Positions 30,852-40,511 of a DNA stretch of 64,000 bases are shown here, in pieces. This DNA comes from Nitrospira sp. (GTDB lineage Bacteria > Nitrospirota > Nitrospiria > Nitrospirales > Nitrospiraceae), in contig SWDM01000004.1 in the NCBI GenBank assembly GCA_005116835.1, forward strand, positions 248,227-312,226. The letters run 5' to 3'. How positions within the stretch are numbered: the first letter of the stretch is position 1; each line of letters opens with the position of its first letter. The notes under the pieces were generated by a model that worked only from the letters and a program-made list of their open reading frames with translations, did not search any database and had not been told where the DNA came from. The translations under genes were made by a program, and so were the position numbers.

Positions 30852-33079
30852 ACCTCGCCCTCCGGAACGAGCACCACCACCTGCACCCTCGTTCCCTTCC
30901 CCACGGCAGAAGTCACTTGCAAATCCCCATTAATCAAGGCGACTCGCTCCTTCATGCTGAGCAACCCCAGTCCATGCGATCCGTTCAGGGGCTCTTCGGA
31001 ATCAAATCCCACTCCATTATCCGTGATCGTCACCCTCAGCTCAGATCGTGCCCCGGTCAGCTCCACATCGACTTGAGTGGCCTCAGCATGCCGAGCCACG
31101 TTGCTAAGACTCTCCTGGGTTATTCGATAGAGACAGCTCGCGACTTCCTGGGGGACGGCTCCGGACATGTTCTTGTGCCCAAACACTCCTTTGATTTGGC
31201 TCCGAGCGCTGAAATCCTCCACCAACCGCTGCAGGGCGATCGGAAGGCCGAGGTCGTCGAGAATGGAGGGATGAAGTTGATAGGCCAAGTGCCGCACCAC
31301 ATCGGTCAGCGCAATCACACGGTCTTGTATGGCGTGAACAGCTCGGCCCACATTGCCCTGTGAGGAGCTGAGTTGCTTCCCTACTGCTTCAATATCCATG
31401 GCAAGAAGCGCAAGCTGTTGATTGATGTCATCGTGCAGATCGCGTGAGATACGTCGCCGCTCGTCCTCCTGTACACGCAGCAGCTGGAGCGCCAACTTCT
31501 GCAATGTGTGCCGGCTCTGCTCAAGCGACTGCTCGGTCTGCATCCGTTCCGCCACTTCAGCGAGCAACGACTCGTTGACGGCCGCCAGCTCTTGTGTTCG
31601 GACCTGCACGCGCCGATCCAAGGCCTCATTGAGCCGTTGCAATTCCTCTTCATGTCTGCGGCTTTGCTCCTCCGTCCGCTTCCGCGCCGAGATATCCCGC
31701 ACGAACGCGCTGAACGAGTGGACGCCCCCCTGTCCCAAGAACGGCGAAATCGCTAACTCTATCGGAATCTCGCGCCCGTCACGATGGAACCCTGTGACTT
31801 CGACCCTGGTGTTCAATATCGGTCCTACGCCGGTTGCAAGAAAGCGGCGCAATCCCTGTTCGTGTGCGTCCCGATGTTGGGCAGGAATGATGGTGTCGGA
31901 GAGGAGTCGCCCGACGGCCTCATGCCGAGACCAGCCGAATATCTCCTCGGCTTGGAAGTTCCAGTCGGTGATGATACCCTTCGCATCTATCCCGATGAAG
32001 CCATCGAGCGCCAGCTCGACGATGCTCCGCGTGTGCGCCTCGCTCTGACGCAGCGACGCTTCAGCCTCCCTGGCGATCGCGCGCTCCTGCTGCGCGCGCC
32101 GATATTCCTTCCGTACTCGTGTCACAGTCCACACCAACAGCGCAAATGTTGGAACCGCCACGGCGCCGCCTGCCAGGCCAAGGTTCCAGAGGACTTCTCG
32201 TATCGGCGCCAGCACATCGCTCCGATTCATGCGCATCAGCACCGTCCAATGCATCCCTTCAAATCCGCGGCTACTGGCCAGAGTCTTGGCATAACCGGTA
32301 ATGACCGGCACATGCCGACGCAAGTGGTTCTCCTCGATGTACCCGAACAGGGATGCCTCGCTCAATCGTACCGACACGACGCCGAGTTCTTTGAGATTGG
32401 AGAGTCCCTTATGCTCAAGGTCCGAATCGATGAAGGCCACCCCCTTGTCATTGAGGAATTGGTATTCGAGCGCTCCCCAAAATCCCTTCCGCTGCCGGAA
32501 AGCCAGCAACGTCCTCGTCATGACGTTTTCCAGCCCGGAAGTCGCCACCCGAGTCGTCACCGCCCCCAGGAATTTCCCGTCCGTTCCGATGATGGGAGCC
32601 GTCACGGCTATAGCATCAGGACCGCCCATGACGGCGAATGGCTCCACGTCCCCCATATGGACCCCTTGCCTGGTACGCACCGTCTGAAACCAGGGTGAGG
32701 CGCTGTAGTCCCGCCCCAGCGTGGCCGGGTCAGTGGCCACGACAATCCGTCCATGTTCGTCGGTGGCGCCGATCCATAAATAATCCGGATATGCGGTCTT
32801 TACCCCGGAGATATAGGTCGACTGAAATTCCCGATTGTGCGACTGCACGCTGAATGTCCTTGCCATCATCAGCACATCGCCATTCCGTTCGATGAGAAAT
32901 CGATCCAGCTTGTCGGAAACCTCTGCGGCTGTTTGAGCCAAGGTTTCGCCTGCTGTCTCAACCATACGGGTTTCGACGTAGCGGAACGCGAGTGTACCGA
33001 TGCTCAGCATGACGACTGTCAGCACGCCGAGGAGGAGCGGCAGCCAGGAATAGGGGCGGGACAACGTGGACTCAGACAT
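30848..33079 (-). CDS. Sensor histidine kinase with Cache and PAS domains
   Basis: It is 743 residues. A helix near 12-30 (WLPLLLGVLTVVMLSIGTLA) and another near 300-320 enclose a periplasmic dCache-type sensor (DYLWIGATDEHGRIVVATDP, GAVTTRVATSG). A PAS domain follows (about 350-470, FIGIDAKGIITDWNFQAEEI) with its PAC end, then a coiled coil, HisKA_3 with His549 in RRRISRDLHDDINQQLALLA, and an HATPase_c with TDNGVGFD and GHGLGLLSMKERV-like (SHGLGLLSM). It signals to the overlapping response regulator. Cache domains bind small extracellular molecules, but the ligand here is unknown. Confidence 0.92.
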   Translation of the reverse strand: MSESTLSRPYSWLPLLLGVLTVVMLSIGTLAFRYVETRMVETAGETLAQTAAEVSDKLDRFLIERNGDVLMMARTFSVQSHNREFQSTYISGVKTAYPDYLWIGATDEHGRIVVATDPATLGRDYSASPWFQTVRTRQGVHMGDVEPFAVMGGPDAIAVTAPIIGTDGKFLGAVTTRVATSGLENVMTRTLLAFRQRKGFWGALEYQFLNDKGVAFIDSDLEHKGLSNLKELGVVSVRLSEASLFGYIEENHLRRHVPVITGYAKTLASSRGFEGMHWTVLMRMNRSDVLAPIREVLWNLGLAGGAVAVPTFALLVWTVTRVRKEYRRAQQERAIAREAEASLRQSEAHTRSIVELALDGFIGIDAKGIITDWNFQAEEIFGWSRHEAVGRLLSDTIIPAQHRDAHEQGLRRFLATGVGPILNTRVEVTGFHRDGREIPIELAISPFLGQGGVHSFSAFVRDISARKRTEEQSRRHEEELQRLNEALDRRVQVRTQELAAVNESLLAEVAERMQTEQSLEQSRHTLQKLALQLLRVQEDERRRISRDLHDDINQQLALLAMDIEAVGKQLSSSQGNVGRAVHAIQDRVIALTDVVRHLAYQLHPSILDDLGLPIALQRLVEDFSARSQIKGVFGHKNMSGAVPQEVASCLYRITQESLSNVARHAEATQVDVELTGARSELRVTITDNGVGFDSEEPLNGSHGLGLLSMKERVALINGDLQVTSAVGKGTRVQVVVLVPEGEV

Positions 33080-33478
33080 GGTCTTTCACCCTCGTTCGCC
33101 TCGTTATCACGAATTCGCCTATCCAGTAGGCGCTCGACGATTGGCTACTTGTACGACGCTGATCGTCTTGCTCCAGAATGCCCGGTACGTCTCTATTCCG
33201 ATCCACCGGCGGGCTGTGCGATGCAAGGAGGGGAAAAGGCCCTTCCGGTCATTCTGTCTGTCTCGACAGGACGCCTTTGTCCTTTTCTTATATTCAGGCT
33301 GAAGCGCTGGACGTCGTTGTCCAATACTCAGCCGGTTCAATTGGGAAGGCTATATTCGGAGTCTATCCTGCTCCTGTCAAGTAGCCGAATCTCGGTCGTC
33401 CCCCGTAGGAAGCTGCCTGTGTCCGTATCCTTTGAGTTATGCTAGACTGGCGACCTTAATCCATTATAGGGATCGCCT
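33080..33478. other. Divergent intergenic region
   Basis: This is about 400 bp between the kinase gene (minus) and the lipoprotein gene (plus). No supportable gene is present. It should carry both promoters. TATGCTAGACT at about 33437-33447 resembles an extended -10, and a similar GTGCTAGATT lies before the paralogous lipoprotein at 11376. Confidence 0.45.
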
Positions 33479-34396
33479 ATGCCCCACCAGCCTCGAATTG
33501 CTCTTGCCCTCCTGACCGGAATCGTTCTAGCCTTGTCTGCCTGCGCAACAGGGCCCGATCTGGATCTCACGGTCCATGAATCCGACCGTGGCGCAGTGTA
33601 TCTGGAACGGATTCCCGATCGGTCTTTTCAAACCGCCCATCCCATGACATTACCGGCAGATACGATGGCGCGGGTTCTTCGCGGTGTCGTCATTAAGGAA
33701 GGCCGAGGGTCCTTGGGATACTTAAGCCCAGGCAAACCAGCGGCTGGGCGAGTGTTTGCGGAAGAAGAGGTGGAGTACCTGACGCCGCTCTTAACCGAGG
33801 GGCTCAAGAGAGCCGCGTCAGATCAGCAGGTTGGATTTCGGATCGTCCAGAGCAGCACAAAGACTGCGGCTCCGCCTGCGGGGCCTGTCTTTTGTCTATC
33901 CGATGTCCGATTCCCCGGAGTCTGCGAGTCGGAGCAGGCGGGAGGGTCGGCAATAGAAGAGTCGACGGAGGGCACAGTCTATGTCTATGGACAGTCCCTC
34001 TATCTGACCTTAACCGGATACCGCCACCGGACGGAACGGACTGGGCCGGAAAACATGGCCGCTCGGCGTATTCTCAACCCCACAGGATTAGCCAACCACA
34101 CGGTACATTTCGTCCCGGAATCAGCCAAACGTCCCGATAGCTATCGAACCGTGCGCTCAACCGACACGACAATGGTGATCGATTACACCCTGCTTGCCGC
34201 AATGCCTGTCGCGCCTGAGATGCGACCGACTCCCCTACATTCACCGACGCCTGTGAAGGGGGAACCAGGTCAACGAGATGCCGATATGGACGAGCTTCGG
34301 AAGGAGCTGCTGGGAATTAAGAAGAAGCTGGCTGAACAAGAAGAGGAACGTGCACGTTCTCTTCCTTCATCTTCGAAAAAATCTGCGCCCCGCTAG
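33479..34396 (+). CDS. Lipoprotein of unknown function, paralogue 2
   Basis: It is 305 residues, with a clear lipoprotein signal MPHQPRIALALLTGIVLALS followed by Cys22 (LSAC). The body is related to the protein at 11397-12377: GAVYLERIPDRSFQTAHPM aligns with its VVSLQPIPDESIQASHPI, and EEVEYLTPLLTEGLKRAASD with its TEIQFLAPLLAEGLRTATPD. An extra insert with two Cys (CLSDVRFPGVCESE) lies near 140. It ends in a coiled coil (MDELRKELLGIKKKLAEQEE) and a Lys/Ser tail, like the paralogue. It may be an envelope or peptidoglycan-associated factor, but I do not recognise a function. Confidence 0.8.
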   Translation: MPHQPRIALALLTGIVLALSACATGPDLDLTVHESDRGAVYLERIPDRSFQTAHPMTLPADTMARVLRGVVIKEGRGSLGYLSPGKPAAGRVFAEEEVEYLTPLLTEGLKRAASDQQVGFRIVQSSTKTAAPPAGPVFCLSDVRFPGVCESEQAGGSAIEESTEGTVYVYGQSLYLTLTGYRHRTERTGPENMAARRILNPTGLANHTVHFVPESAKRPDSYRTVRSTDTTMVIDYTLLAAMPVAPEMRPTPLHSPTPVKGEPGQRDADMDELRKELLGIKKKLAEQEEERARSLPSSSKKSAPR

Positions 34397-34469
34397 AAGT
34401 TCTTTTGTTCACGTCGCGCATTTCTCGCATGTCTCGCGTTTCGCGCGCCCGCTCCTTGGCGGGCAAAAC

Positions 34470-35735
34470 CTATCCACGCTGTTTCTCGACCCGTTGATCG
34501 AGTTCTCCGGCCAAGAGCACCGCTTCTGCTATCTCGCGCATCGACTTTCTGAAATCCATACTCTGCCGCTGGATAAGTTTGAACGCCTCTTCTTCCGTCA
34601 ACTTCTTCGAGCGCATCAGGTAGCCCTTCGCCCGTTCCATGAGTTTCCGAACCGCCAGCGCTTCTTGCATCTCATGAGACTTCTCGATCAAGGTTGTGTG
34701 CTCGATGGCGATGGCAGCCTGATTGGCAATGACCTGAAGCAATTTCACTTCTTCGCCGGTGAACACGTGGGGAGTGGACGTATAGCTATTGATGACGCCC
34801 AGGGCCTTATCCCGCACCATCATCGGAACCGAAAGCAACGAGCACAACCCTTCCTTCTTGGCCATATCCGGATACATATAGTCTCGCTCTGTGGAGACGT
34901 CGAGCACGATGATCGGACGGCGGTCTTTCACGGCGCGGCCGATGACACTCTGCCCGACTTTAAGATTCGGCTTGCGGCGATACTGTTCGCTGAGGCTTTG
35001 GGTCGCCGCGATCCGCAACTCCCCGCTGGCTTCGTCCAAGAGCATGATCGAGCAGATCTTGGAGCTCATCATTTGCGCAGTCATCGTCACCAGGAGTTCA
35101 AGCACGTCTTTGATCAGCCGATTGGATGCTACGGTTTCCGAGACCTGCGACAACGTTTCCACTTGTAAGGCTTTGCGTTGCATTTGATCGTAGAGCCGCG
35201 CGTTCTCGATCGCCCCTCCGACCTGATTGGCGATCGTCGAGAGTAACGCAATTTCATCGGGCTGGTAGCGTCTGGGGCGTTTATGCTGGACGTTAATCAC
35301 GCCGACCACTTCTTTTTTGGCCATGATCGGCACCGACACGAAGGCTTGATAGCGGTCTTCCGGAAGGTTATGGAAAAATTTGAACCGAGGATCGTCGTTC
35401 GCATTACTCTGAATCACCACACGCGTTCGTTCCTGAGCGACCCACCCGGTGATGCCTTCTCCCAAACCGATCGTGATGCGGCCGATCAATTTCGGATGGG
35501 GGTTTTTTGAGGCGCGTAAAATGAGTTCGTCTTGGGTATCCGACAAGAGGTAGAGGAGACAGGCGTCCGCCTTGGTGACTTCGACGACGACTTCGACGAT
35601 ATGTTTGAGAATCGCTTCGAGATCCAGCTGGTTGCTGATCGACGCAGAGATCCGATGGAGCACATCGACTTCTCGTGTTTTTTCCTTCAAAGCCTGTTGT
35701 AGGTGTGCCACGGATGGCGCGCGTTTGGTCGTCAT
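34470..35735 (-). CDS. GAF-GAF-ANTAR antitermination regulator
   Basis: It is 421 residues: a first GAF domain (about 22-165, ISNQLDLEAILKHIVEVVVE), a second GAF (about 185-335, VASNRLIKDVLELLVTMTAQ), and a C-terminal ANTAR domain (RKLMERAKGYLMRSKKLTEE, then EEAFKLIQRQSMDFRKSMRE). ANTAR domains bind paired hexaloop hairpins in nascent RNA and prevent termination. In other bacteria they control nitrogen genes such as nitrate or ethanolamine use. The start overlaps the aroB stop by 4 nt. The two GAF domains may sense a small ligand. The target transcripts are unknown, but in this window the nitrogen genes are rich in hairpins. Confidence 0.88.
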   Translation of the reverse strand: MTTKRAPSVAHLQQALKEKTREVDVLHRISASISNQLDLEAILKHIVEVVVEVTKADACLLYLLSDTQDELILRASKNPHPKLIGRITIGLGEGITGWVAQERTRVVIQSNANDDPRFKFFHNLPEDRYQAFVSVPIMAKKEVVGVINVQHKRPRRYQPDEIALLSTIANQVGGAIENARLYDQMQRKALQVETLSQVSETVASNRLIKDVLELLVTMTAQMMSSKICSIMLLDEASGELRIAATQSLSEQYRRKPNLKVGQSVIGRAVKDRRPIIVLDVSTERDYMYPDMAKKEGLCSLLSVPMMVRDKALGVINSYTSTPHVFTGEEVKLLQVIANQAAIAIEHTTLIEKSHEMQEALAVRKLMERAKGYLMRSKKLTEEEAFKLIQRQSMDFRKSMREIAEAVLLAGELDQRVEKQRG

Positions 35736-36988
35736 TGAGATTTACCTTCATGCCCGAACTTTTCGACGGACAGGTTCTTGCCAGGCTGACGGCTGTTCGA
35801 CGATTTGCGCCTGGGGTTATGGCTGTTCTTGAACCAGGTTGCACAGACCTGCCGCTCGATCGGACGGATCACCACTTCCCCAACCCGCACCGGCCACACC
35901 CCAACAACCTGCCCACCGACAACCTTCTTGTCATGTTGCATGGCGCCCCAGATGGGGGCAAAGGACGGTTGTGAAATTTGGTCTGACAAGCCGGCGCGCT
36001 GCACCAGACTTCTGATCCGCTCGACAATGTCTCTCCCGCACAGACCCATATGACAAGCCAAATCCGCTTCTTGCACCAACCCGATCCCCACCGCTTCACC
36101 ATGGATCAGCCCACGGTAGCCTGAGAGAGACTCCAGCGCATGCCCGATTGTGTGGCCGTAATTGAGAATCCGCCGGCGATCCGACTCCCGCTCGTCCGCG
36201 GTCACCACCTGCGCTTTGATCTCACAAGATCGTTTGATTGCGTGGAGGACCGGCCCTTCTTCGAGTTTCAAGAGCGCAGGCATTGCCTTCTCCAGAAAAG
36301 CGAAGAACTCCTCATCGGCGATAATGCCGTATTTGATCACTTCGGCTAACCCGGCGATCCATTCACGTCGCGGCAGGGTGCGCAGCATGAGGGGATCGAT
36401 CAGGACCGCCCGAGGCTGGTAAAATGCCCCGATCAGATTTTTCCCCAACCTATGGTCTACACCGGTCTTGCCTCCGACACTGGAGTCTACTTGAGCCACC
36501 AGCGTGGTCGGCACTTGCACGAACGGAATTCCCCGCTGGTAGATCGAAGCAGCAAAACCAGTGATATCACCGATCACTCCACCGCCAAGGGCCAGCAAGA
36601 GAGACTGACGTTCGAACTTCTTCCTGGCTAATACATCGAGAATCTTTCCAATCGTGGAGAGCGTCTTCGTTCGCTCTCCCGGCGGCAAGATAATCGGCGT
36701 CGGGTCGTATCCAGCCTTGCACAACGAGCGGAGAGTCCCTTGCAGGTACCGGTCTGCTACATGCCTATCTGTTACGATTCCGATCTTCGGAGAGCTCGTC
36801 AGGGCGCCGAGCCTGTCACCCACAGTCGCCAGTAAGCCAGGGTGAAGGACGATGTCGTAGCTTCGCCCTCCCAACCTGACCGGCACAACCTGTTCTACCA
36901 CCCCAGCCAAGCGCAAAGCTGAACTCTCCTGACCGGATAATACCAGTCGCTTATCTGATTTATTTTGAATGGAAAGACCTGGATTCAC
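35732..36988 (-). CDS. aroB: 3-dehydroquinate synthase
   Basis: This is the second enzyme of the shikimate pathway, using NAD+ and a divalent metal. It is 418 residues, about 55 more than typical. A 35-residue N-terminal stretch before VVEQVVPVRLGGRSYDIVLH and a 30-residue basic C-terminal tail after PIERQVCATWF are extra. Family marks are LPPGERTKTLSTI, LALGGGVIGDITGFAAS, VQVPTTLVAQVDSSVGGKTG and NYGHTIGHALE. The GTG at 36988 has no good ribosome site, and a GTG about 30 codons further in (VVEQVV) is an alternative. It is not linked to other aro genes here. Confidence 0.93.
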   Translation of the reverse strand: MNPGLSIQNKSDKRLVLSGQESSALRLAGVVEQVVPVRLGGRSYDIVLHPGLLATVGDRLGALTSSPKIGIVTDRHVADRYLQGTLRSLCKAGYDPTPIILPPGERTKTLSTIGKILDVLARKKFERQSLLLALGGGVIGDITGFAASIYQRGIPFVQVPTTLVAQVDSSVGGKTGVDHRLGKNLIGAFYQPRAVLIDPLMLRTLPRREWIAGLAEVIKYGIIADEEFFAFLEKAMPALLKLEEGPVLHAIKRSCEIKAQVVTADERESDRRRILNYGHTIGHALESLSGYRGLIHGEAVGIGLVQEADLACHMGLCGRDIVERIRSLVQRAGLSDQISQPSFAPIWGAMQHDKKVVGGQVVGVWPVRVGEVVIRPIERQVCATWFKNSHNPRRKSSNSRQPGKNLSVEKFGHEGKSQ

Positions 36989-37123
36989 AACCCATTACAC
37001 CTGCAAATCACAGTAAATTAAGATGGCTGACATCAGGGGGAGGATGGTACCACAACGGTTCGAAAACTAGAAGGTTTTCGGGCGAATCTCTGCCTGTCGT
37101 CTTGCCGCGGATGCAGCCGACCA

Positions 37124-37147
37124 CCCGGCGCATATGCATGCGCCGGG
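37124..37147 (-). terminator. 10-bp hairpin downstream of pilQ
   Basis: CCCGGCGCAT at 37124-37133 pairs with ATGCGCCGGG at 37138-37147 around a 4-nt loop. It lies 130 nt after the pilQ stop and has no U-tract on either strand. It may be a weak terminator or 3' stabiliser. Nothing else stands out in 36989-37278. Confidence 0.5.
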
Positions 37148-37278
37148 CACAGCCAACATTGATCATATTCTGAAATATCTAGAGGAGTGGAGCACCGCAG
37201 GGGGATGGAGAAGCGGCATCAGCCGCGAAGGTTCACCACCCTAAGAGCACCGTCAATGAAAAGCCAGAAGATTCACTT

Positions 37279-39225
37279 TTAGCTCTTCACGATACTGGGC
37301 GTCAGGAAGATCAATAGCTCTTGCTTCGCGACAGCCTCAGTTTTCTGCTTGAAAAGCCATCCAAGAACAGGCACTCGTGAGAGATACGGTATACCCACCA
37401 CACTGTTGTTCTGCGAATCGATAAAGACTCCGCCGATCACCATGGTCTCCCCATCGCGGATATTGACTTGGGTATTGGCTTCGCGGCGGTCGATGCTTGG
37501 ACCAGCCGGATTGCTTCGCGCGCCGACGGCATTTCTGGTTGCGCGAACCTTCATCATAATCAGCTTACCCACCTCCTTGGGATCCCGCGAAGTAATCTGG
37601 GGAGTCACAGTCAGCTCCAAGTTCGCATCCACAAAGGTGGTTTGGGTTCCCTGAAGGGAGGTCGTCTGGAAGGGGATCGATTCTCCCTGTGAGATCTTGG
37701 CCTCCCGCTTGTCCAATGTGGTAATCTTCGGCGAAGCAATAACTTTACTCAGACCAAGCAGCTCACCGGCCGACAACCGCACGTCCAATAGCGCTCCGTC
37801 CGTTCTCCCGATCGTAAACCCGGCACCAGGAGTCGAGACCAAACCACCGACTGTGGCGGGAAGGTTGACAAGAAAGTTCGATGTTTGCGCCCCAAAAGGT
37901 CCTACATTACCCGTTCTGAAATTCGCGACACCAGTGCCTGACAACTGGTTCACATTTTGGATACCCCACTGCACACCCAGTGAACGAGAATAGTTCGTAT
38001 CGGCCTGCACAATCCTCGCTTCGATCTGGACTTGCGGTACTTCGAGGTCGAGCCCATCGACCAGCTGTTTCATCACCCCGATCTTGCTTTCCGTATCCCG
38101 GACGATTAAAGCGTTGGACCCCTGACTCATTTGCATCAACCCTCTTGGGCTCAAGTACTGCCGAAGAGACGTCATGAGCTCCTGCGCCTGCAGGTTTCTG
38201 ATATAGAATACGCGATCGACCAGCTCTTCTGCTTTTGTCTTGGCATCCTTCGCCTGCGCCTCTTCAGTCTCTTGTTTAGCAATGTTCGCCAGTGAATCGA
38301 TCCACAGGATATTACCCTGCCTGGTCTTGCCTAATCCGTTCATTTTCAAAATCATATCGAGCGCCTGATCCCAAGGCACGCTCACGAGCTTCATCGTAAC
38401 CTTGCTCTTGACCCCATCGCCGACGACCATATTGAACCCGCTCACTTCGGCAATGAGCCGCAGTACATTGCTGATATCCGCCTGCTGGAAATCCAGCGAA
38501 ATCCGCCGTCCGATATATCGTGTCTCACCGACAACCAAGTCTTCCTTTGGCGTGCTTACCTCACCACTATCCGCTCCGGTTGTCATTTGGGCATATTGCA
38601 CGTGAAACTTCTGTGACGGCTGCCGAACCATCGCCCTCGTCCTCTGACTCACTTGAGTCACTCGAGCTGCGACCTCTGCCTTATACCTTGGCACGACAGA
38701 ATTTTCCGCCTCGATAGTTTCGACGATCTCATCACTGGCAGGATGTGTTTCGGTACCTATGACGGCCTCTTTTCGAAGCGTCACAGTAAGATTCGCGCCT
38801 TGCGGTTCGACGGTGTAGGCAGCCGAACCGGCAAGATCGAATACCACTCGTACTCTATCGGCATGATAACCCAGGCGAACCTGTTTCAATAACTGATGAT
38901 TCACCGCGACGACTGGCTTATGCAGGGTGGAAGCCACGCCTGGAATATCGATCATAAGACGACGCTCATCGACACGCGTAACCTCGTGAGCCAGCCTTCC
39001 ATTCCCTGAGATGACGACTCGGATGGCGTCTGCATCGCGCAGGACATCGACTGCGGTCAGGATCGTCGCCAGATCTCCCTCTATGGTCGAAGTCACTTTA
39101 GCATCGACCGCCGGCGCGTTGGTTGACGCCCCCACCGATGGTATAGCCATCGGGACACTAAGCGCTCCCACCGCCGAGAGCACACGAACAAATGTTGTAG
39201 TTGTCTTGATCAGCTTGGGTGTCAT
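37279..39225 (-). CDS. pilQ: Type IV pilus secretin PilQ
   Basis: This is the outer-membrane ring through which the pilus fibre passes. It is 648 residues: a signal region, an AMIN domain (about 50-150, LTAVDVLRDADAIRVVISG), an STN domain (RISLDFQQADISNVLRLIAE near 245), NolW-type N1, and the secretin pore (about 400-645, with VGIPYLSRVPVLGWLFKQ near the end). It has one AMIN domain, fewer than in some relatives. It is the last gene of pilMNOPQ on the minus strand, and its start overlaps the pilP stop by 4 nt. Confidence 0.95.
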   Translation of the reverse strand: MTPKLIKTTTTFVRVLSAVGALSVPMAIPSVGASTNAPAVDAKVTSTIEGDLATILTAVDVLRDADAIRVVISGNGRLAHEVTRVDERRLMIDIPGVASTLHKPVVAVNHQLLKQVRLGYHADRVRVVFDLAGSAAYTVEPQGANLTVTLRKEAVIGTETHPASDEIVETIEAENSVVPRYKAEVAARVTQVSQRTRAMVRQPSQKFHVQYAQMTTGADSGEVSTPKEDLVVGETRYIGRRISLDFQQADISNVLRLIAEVSGFNMVVGDGVKSKVTMKLVSVPWDQALDMILKMNGLGKTRQGNILWIDSLANIAKQETEEAQAKDAKTKAEELVDRVFYIRNLQAQELMTSLRQYLSPRGLMQMSQGSNALIVRDTESKIGVMKQLVDGLDLEVPQVQIEARIVQADTNYSRSLGVQWGIQNVNQLSGTGVANFRTGNVGPFGAQTSNFLVNLPATVGGLVSTPGAGFTIGRTDGALLDVRLSAGELLGLSKVIASPKITTLDKREAKISQGESIPFQTTSLQGTQTTFVDANLELTVTPQITSRDPKEVGKLIMMKVRATRNAVGARSNPAGPSIDRREANTQVNIRDGETMVIGGVFIDSQNNSVVGIPYLSRVPVLGWLFKQKTEAVAKQELLIFLTPSIVKS

Positions 39226-39848
39226 TCTGCGCCCTCTTTCGGGTGAAGGAGCTTGACATACTCTCGCTCCTGTTTGCTCCCATACACATCTGTAAATCGC
39301 TCTTGGACCACAATGCCTTTATCCGTCACGGCACTCACCACACCATTATTAGGACCGATGCGCGTGCCTCGCCGCACCGTATATCCATTCCCGTCCGGCG
39401 TCTGAACCATAGCTGCATTGCCGTAGGCCCCCCATATCACAGCGATCAGGTTCATCTCAGTAAGCCCAACTCGCTGGAGCGGAGGTAACGTGGCGTCAAT
39501 CGATCCAACCCCTGACAGTTGCAACACCGGTGTAAACGGATCGCGACGCCCGGAAGGATCGTATGCACGTACGCTCGGTGGCTCCAACATTGGATTGGGC
39601 GCCACCAGTTGAGCGCCCTCGTTGCCCATTGCTGCAGCCGCGGTCGGTAACGGCGCATGCCGGGGCACATCGCTGACCGAAGACGGGTTGATTGAATCCT
39701 GTTTCATTGGGCTAATTTGCCGGACATGAGAACTTAACCCTGGCGCAGCAATACCCAGACCAACTAGGCCCAACAAGCCTGCACATCCAACCACAATCAC
39801 CGATATCGTCTTCATCATCGACTGCCGATTTTCATGCATGATATTCAT
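39222..39848 (-). CDS. pilP: Type IV pilus assembly protein PilP
   Basis: This inner-membrane lipoprotein-like adaptor links PilNO to PilQ. It is 208 residues, with a membrane segment (VIVVGCAGLLGLVGLGIA) near the N-terminus whose Cys could be lipidated, a disordered Pro/Ser linker, and a C-terminal beta domain (VGLTEMNLIAVIWGAYGNAA then YTVRRGTRIGPNNGVVSAV) typical of PilP. The DPFTPV segment near 103 also matches. It overlaps pilQ and follows pilO with a 31-nt gap. Confidence 0.88.
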   Translation of the reverse strand: MNIMHENRQSMMKTISVIVVGCAGLLGLVGLGIAAPGLSSHVRQISPMKQDSINPSSVSDVPRHAPLPTAAAAMGNEGAQLVAPNPMLEPPSVRAYDPSGRRDPFTPVLQLSGVGSIDATLPPLQRVGLTEMNLIAVIWGAYGNAAMVQTPDGNGYTVRRGTRIGPNNGVVSAVTDKGIVVQERFTDVYGSKQEREYVKLLHPKEGAE

Positions 39849-39879
39849 CGCTCATGGCCTCGCTCATAGTCTCTTCCGG

Positions 39880-40506
39880 CTATTTTTTCGGAGCCTCTAC
39901 AGGAACGACCGCAGACAGCTTGACTTCCTCAGGAGCCGCATAGGCGATCAGGTCGAACACCGTCTGGGTGACAACCCGTCCCTTCTCAAGCTTTGGTGAG
40001 CCCATCTTGAGACCGGACACGGTGACAATTCGAGGCAATGCACTGATCCGATCGAAAAATAAGGCAGCGGTATGGTAGCCGCCTGAAACCTCTACATTCA
40101 CCGGCATCCGCACAAAGAGTTTCGATGGATCCTCGCTCTTGGGGCTCGGCTTCCACAGTTTGACGTCGAGTCCGAGACGAATCCCCAGGTCCGACACCTG
40201 CTTGAGTAACATCACCGCCTCCTCTTCAGGCGGTAATCGCTCTTTCTTTTTCGCAAGCTCGATCTCAAGCTGCTTACTGGCGGCAATCAGTTCGTCCAGG
40301 TGCTTGACCTTGATGGTCAACCTCTGCATCTCAGTATCGAGTGTGCCGATCGATGTCTGGAGCGCGACGATCTCCTCGGACTTCGGTTCAGCGACATAGT
40401 AGTAGAAACCCACGATAATCCCGGCCAGAACCATCAGAAGCAATCCCACCTTCTGAATCAACGGGATTGATCGCAAGACGTCGAGGTTGAACGTAGGCAG
40501 CTTCAT
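39880..40506 (-). CDS. pilO: Type IV pilus assembly protein PilO
   Basis: This inner-membrane protein is part of the PilMNOP alignment complex. It is 208 residues: one helix near 18-36 (VGLLLMVLAGIIVGFYYYV), a coiled coil (SIGTLDTEMQRLTIKVKHLD), then a ferredoxin-like domain with PVNVEVSGGYHTAALFFDRI and RIVTVSGLKM. The order between pilN and pilP fits. The protein lies on the periplasmic side and pairs with PilN. Confidence 0.9.
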   Translation of the reverse strand: MKLPTFNLDVLRSIPLIQKVGLLLMVLAGIIVGFYYYVAEPKSEEIVALQTSIGTLDTEMQRLTIKVKHLDELIAASKQLEIELAKKKERLPPEEEAVMLLKQVSDLGIRLGLDVKLWKPSPKSEDPSKLFVRMPVNVEVSGGYHTAALFFDRISALPRIVTVSGLKMGSPKLEKGRVVTQTVFDLIAYAAPEEVKLSAVVPVEAPKK

Positions 40507-40511
40507 AGATC

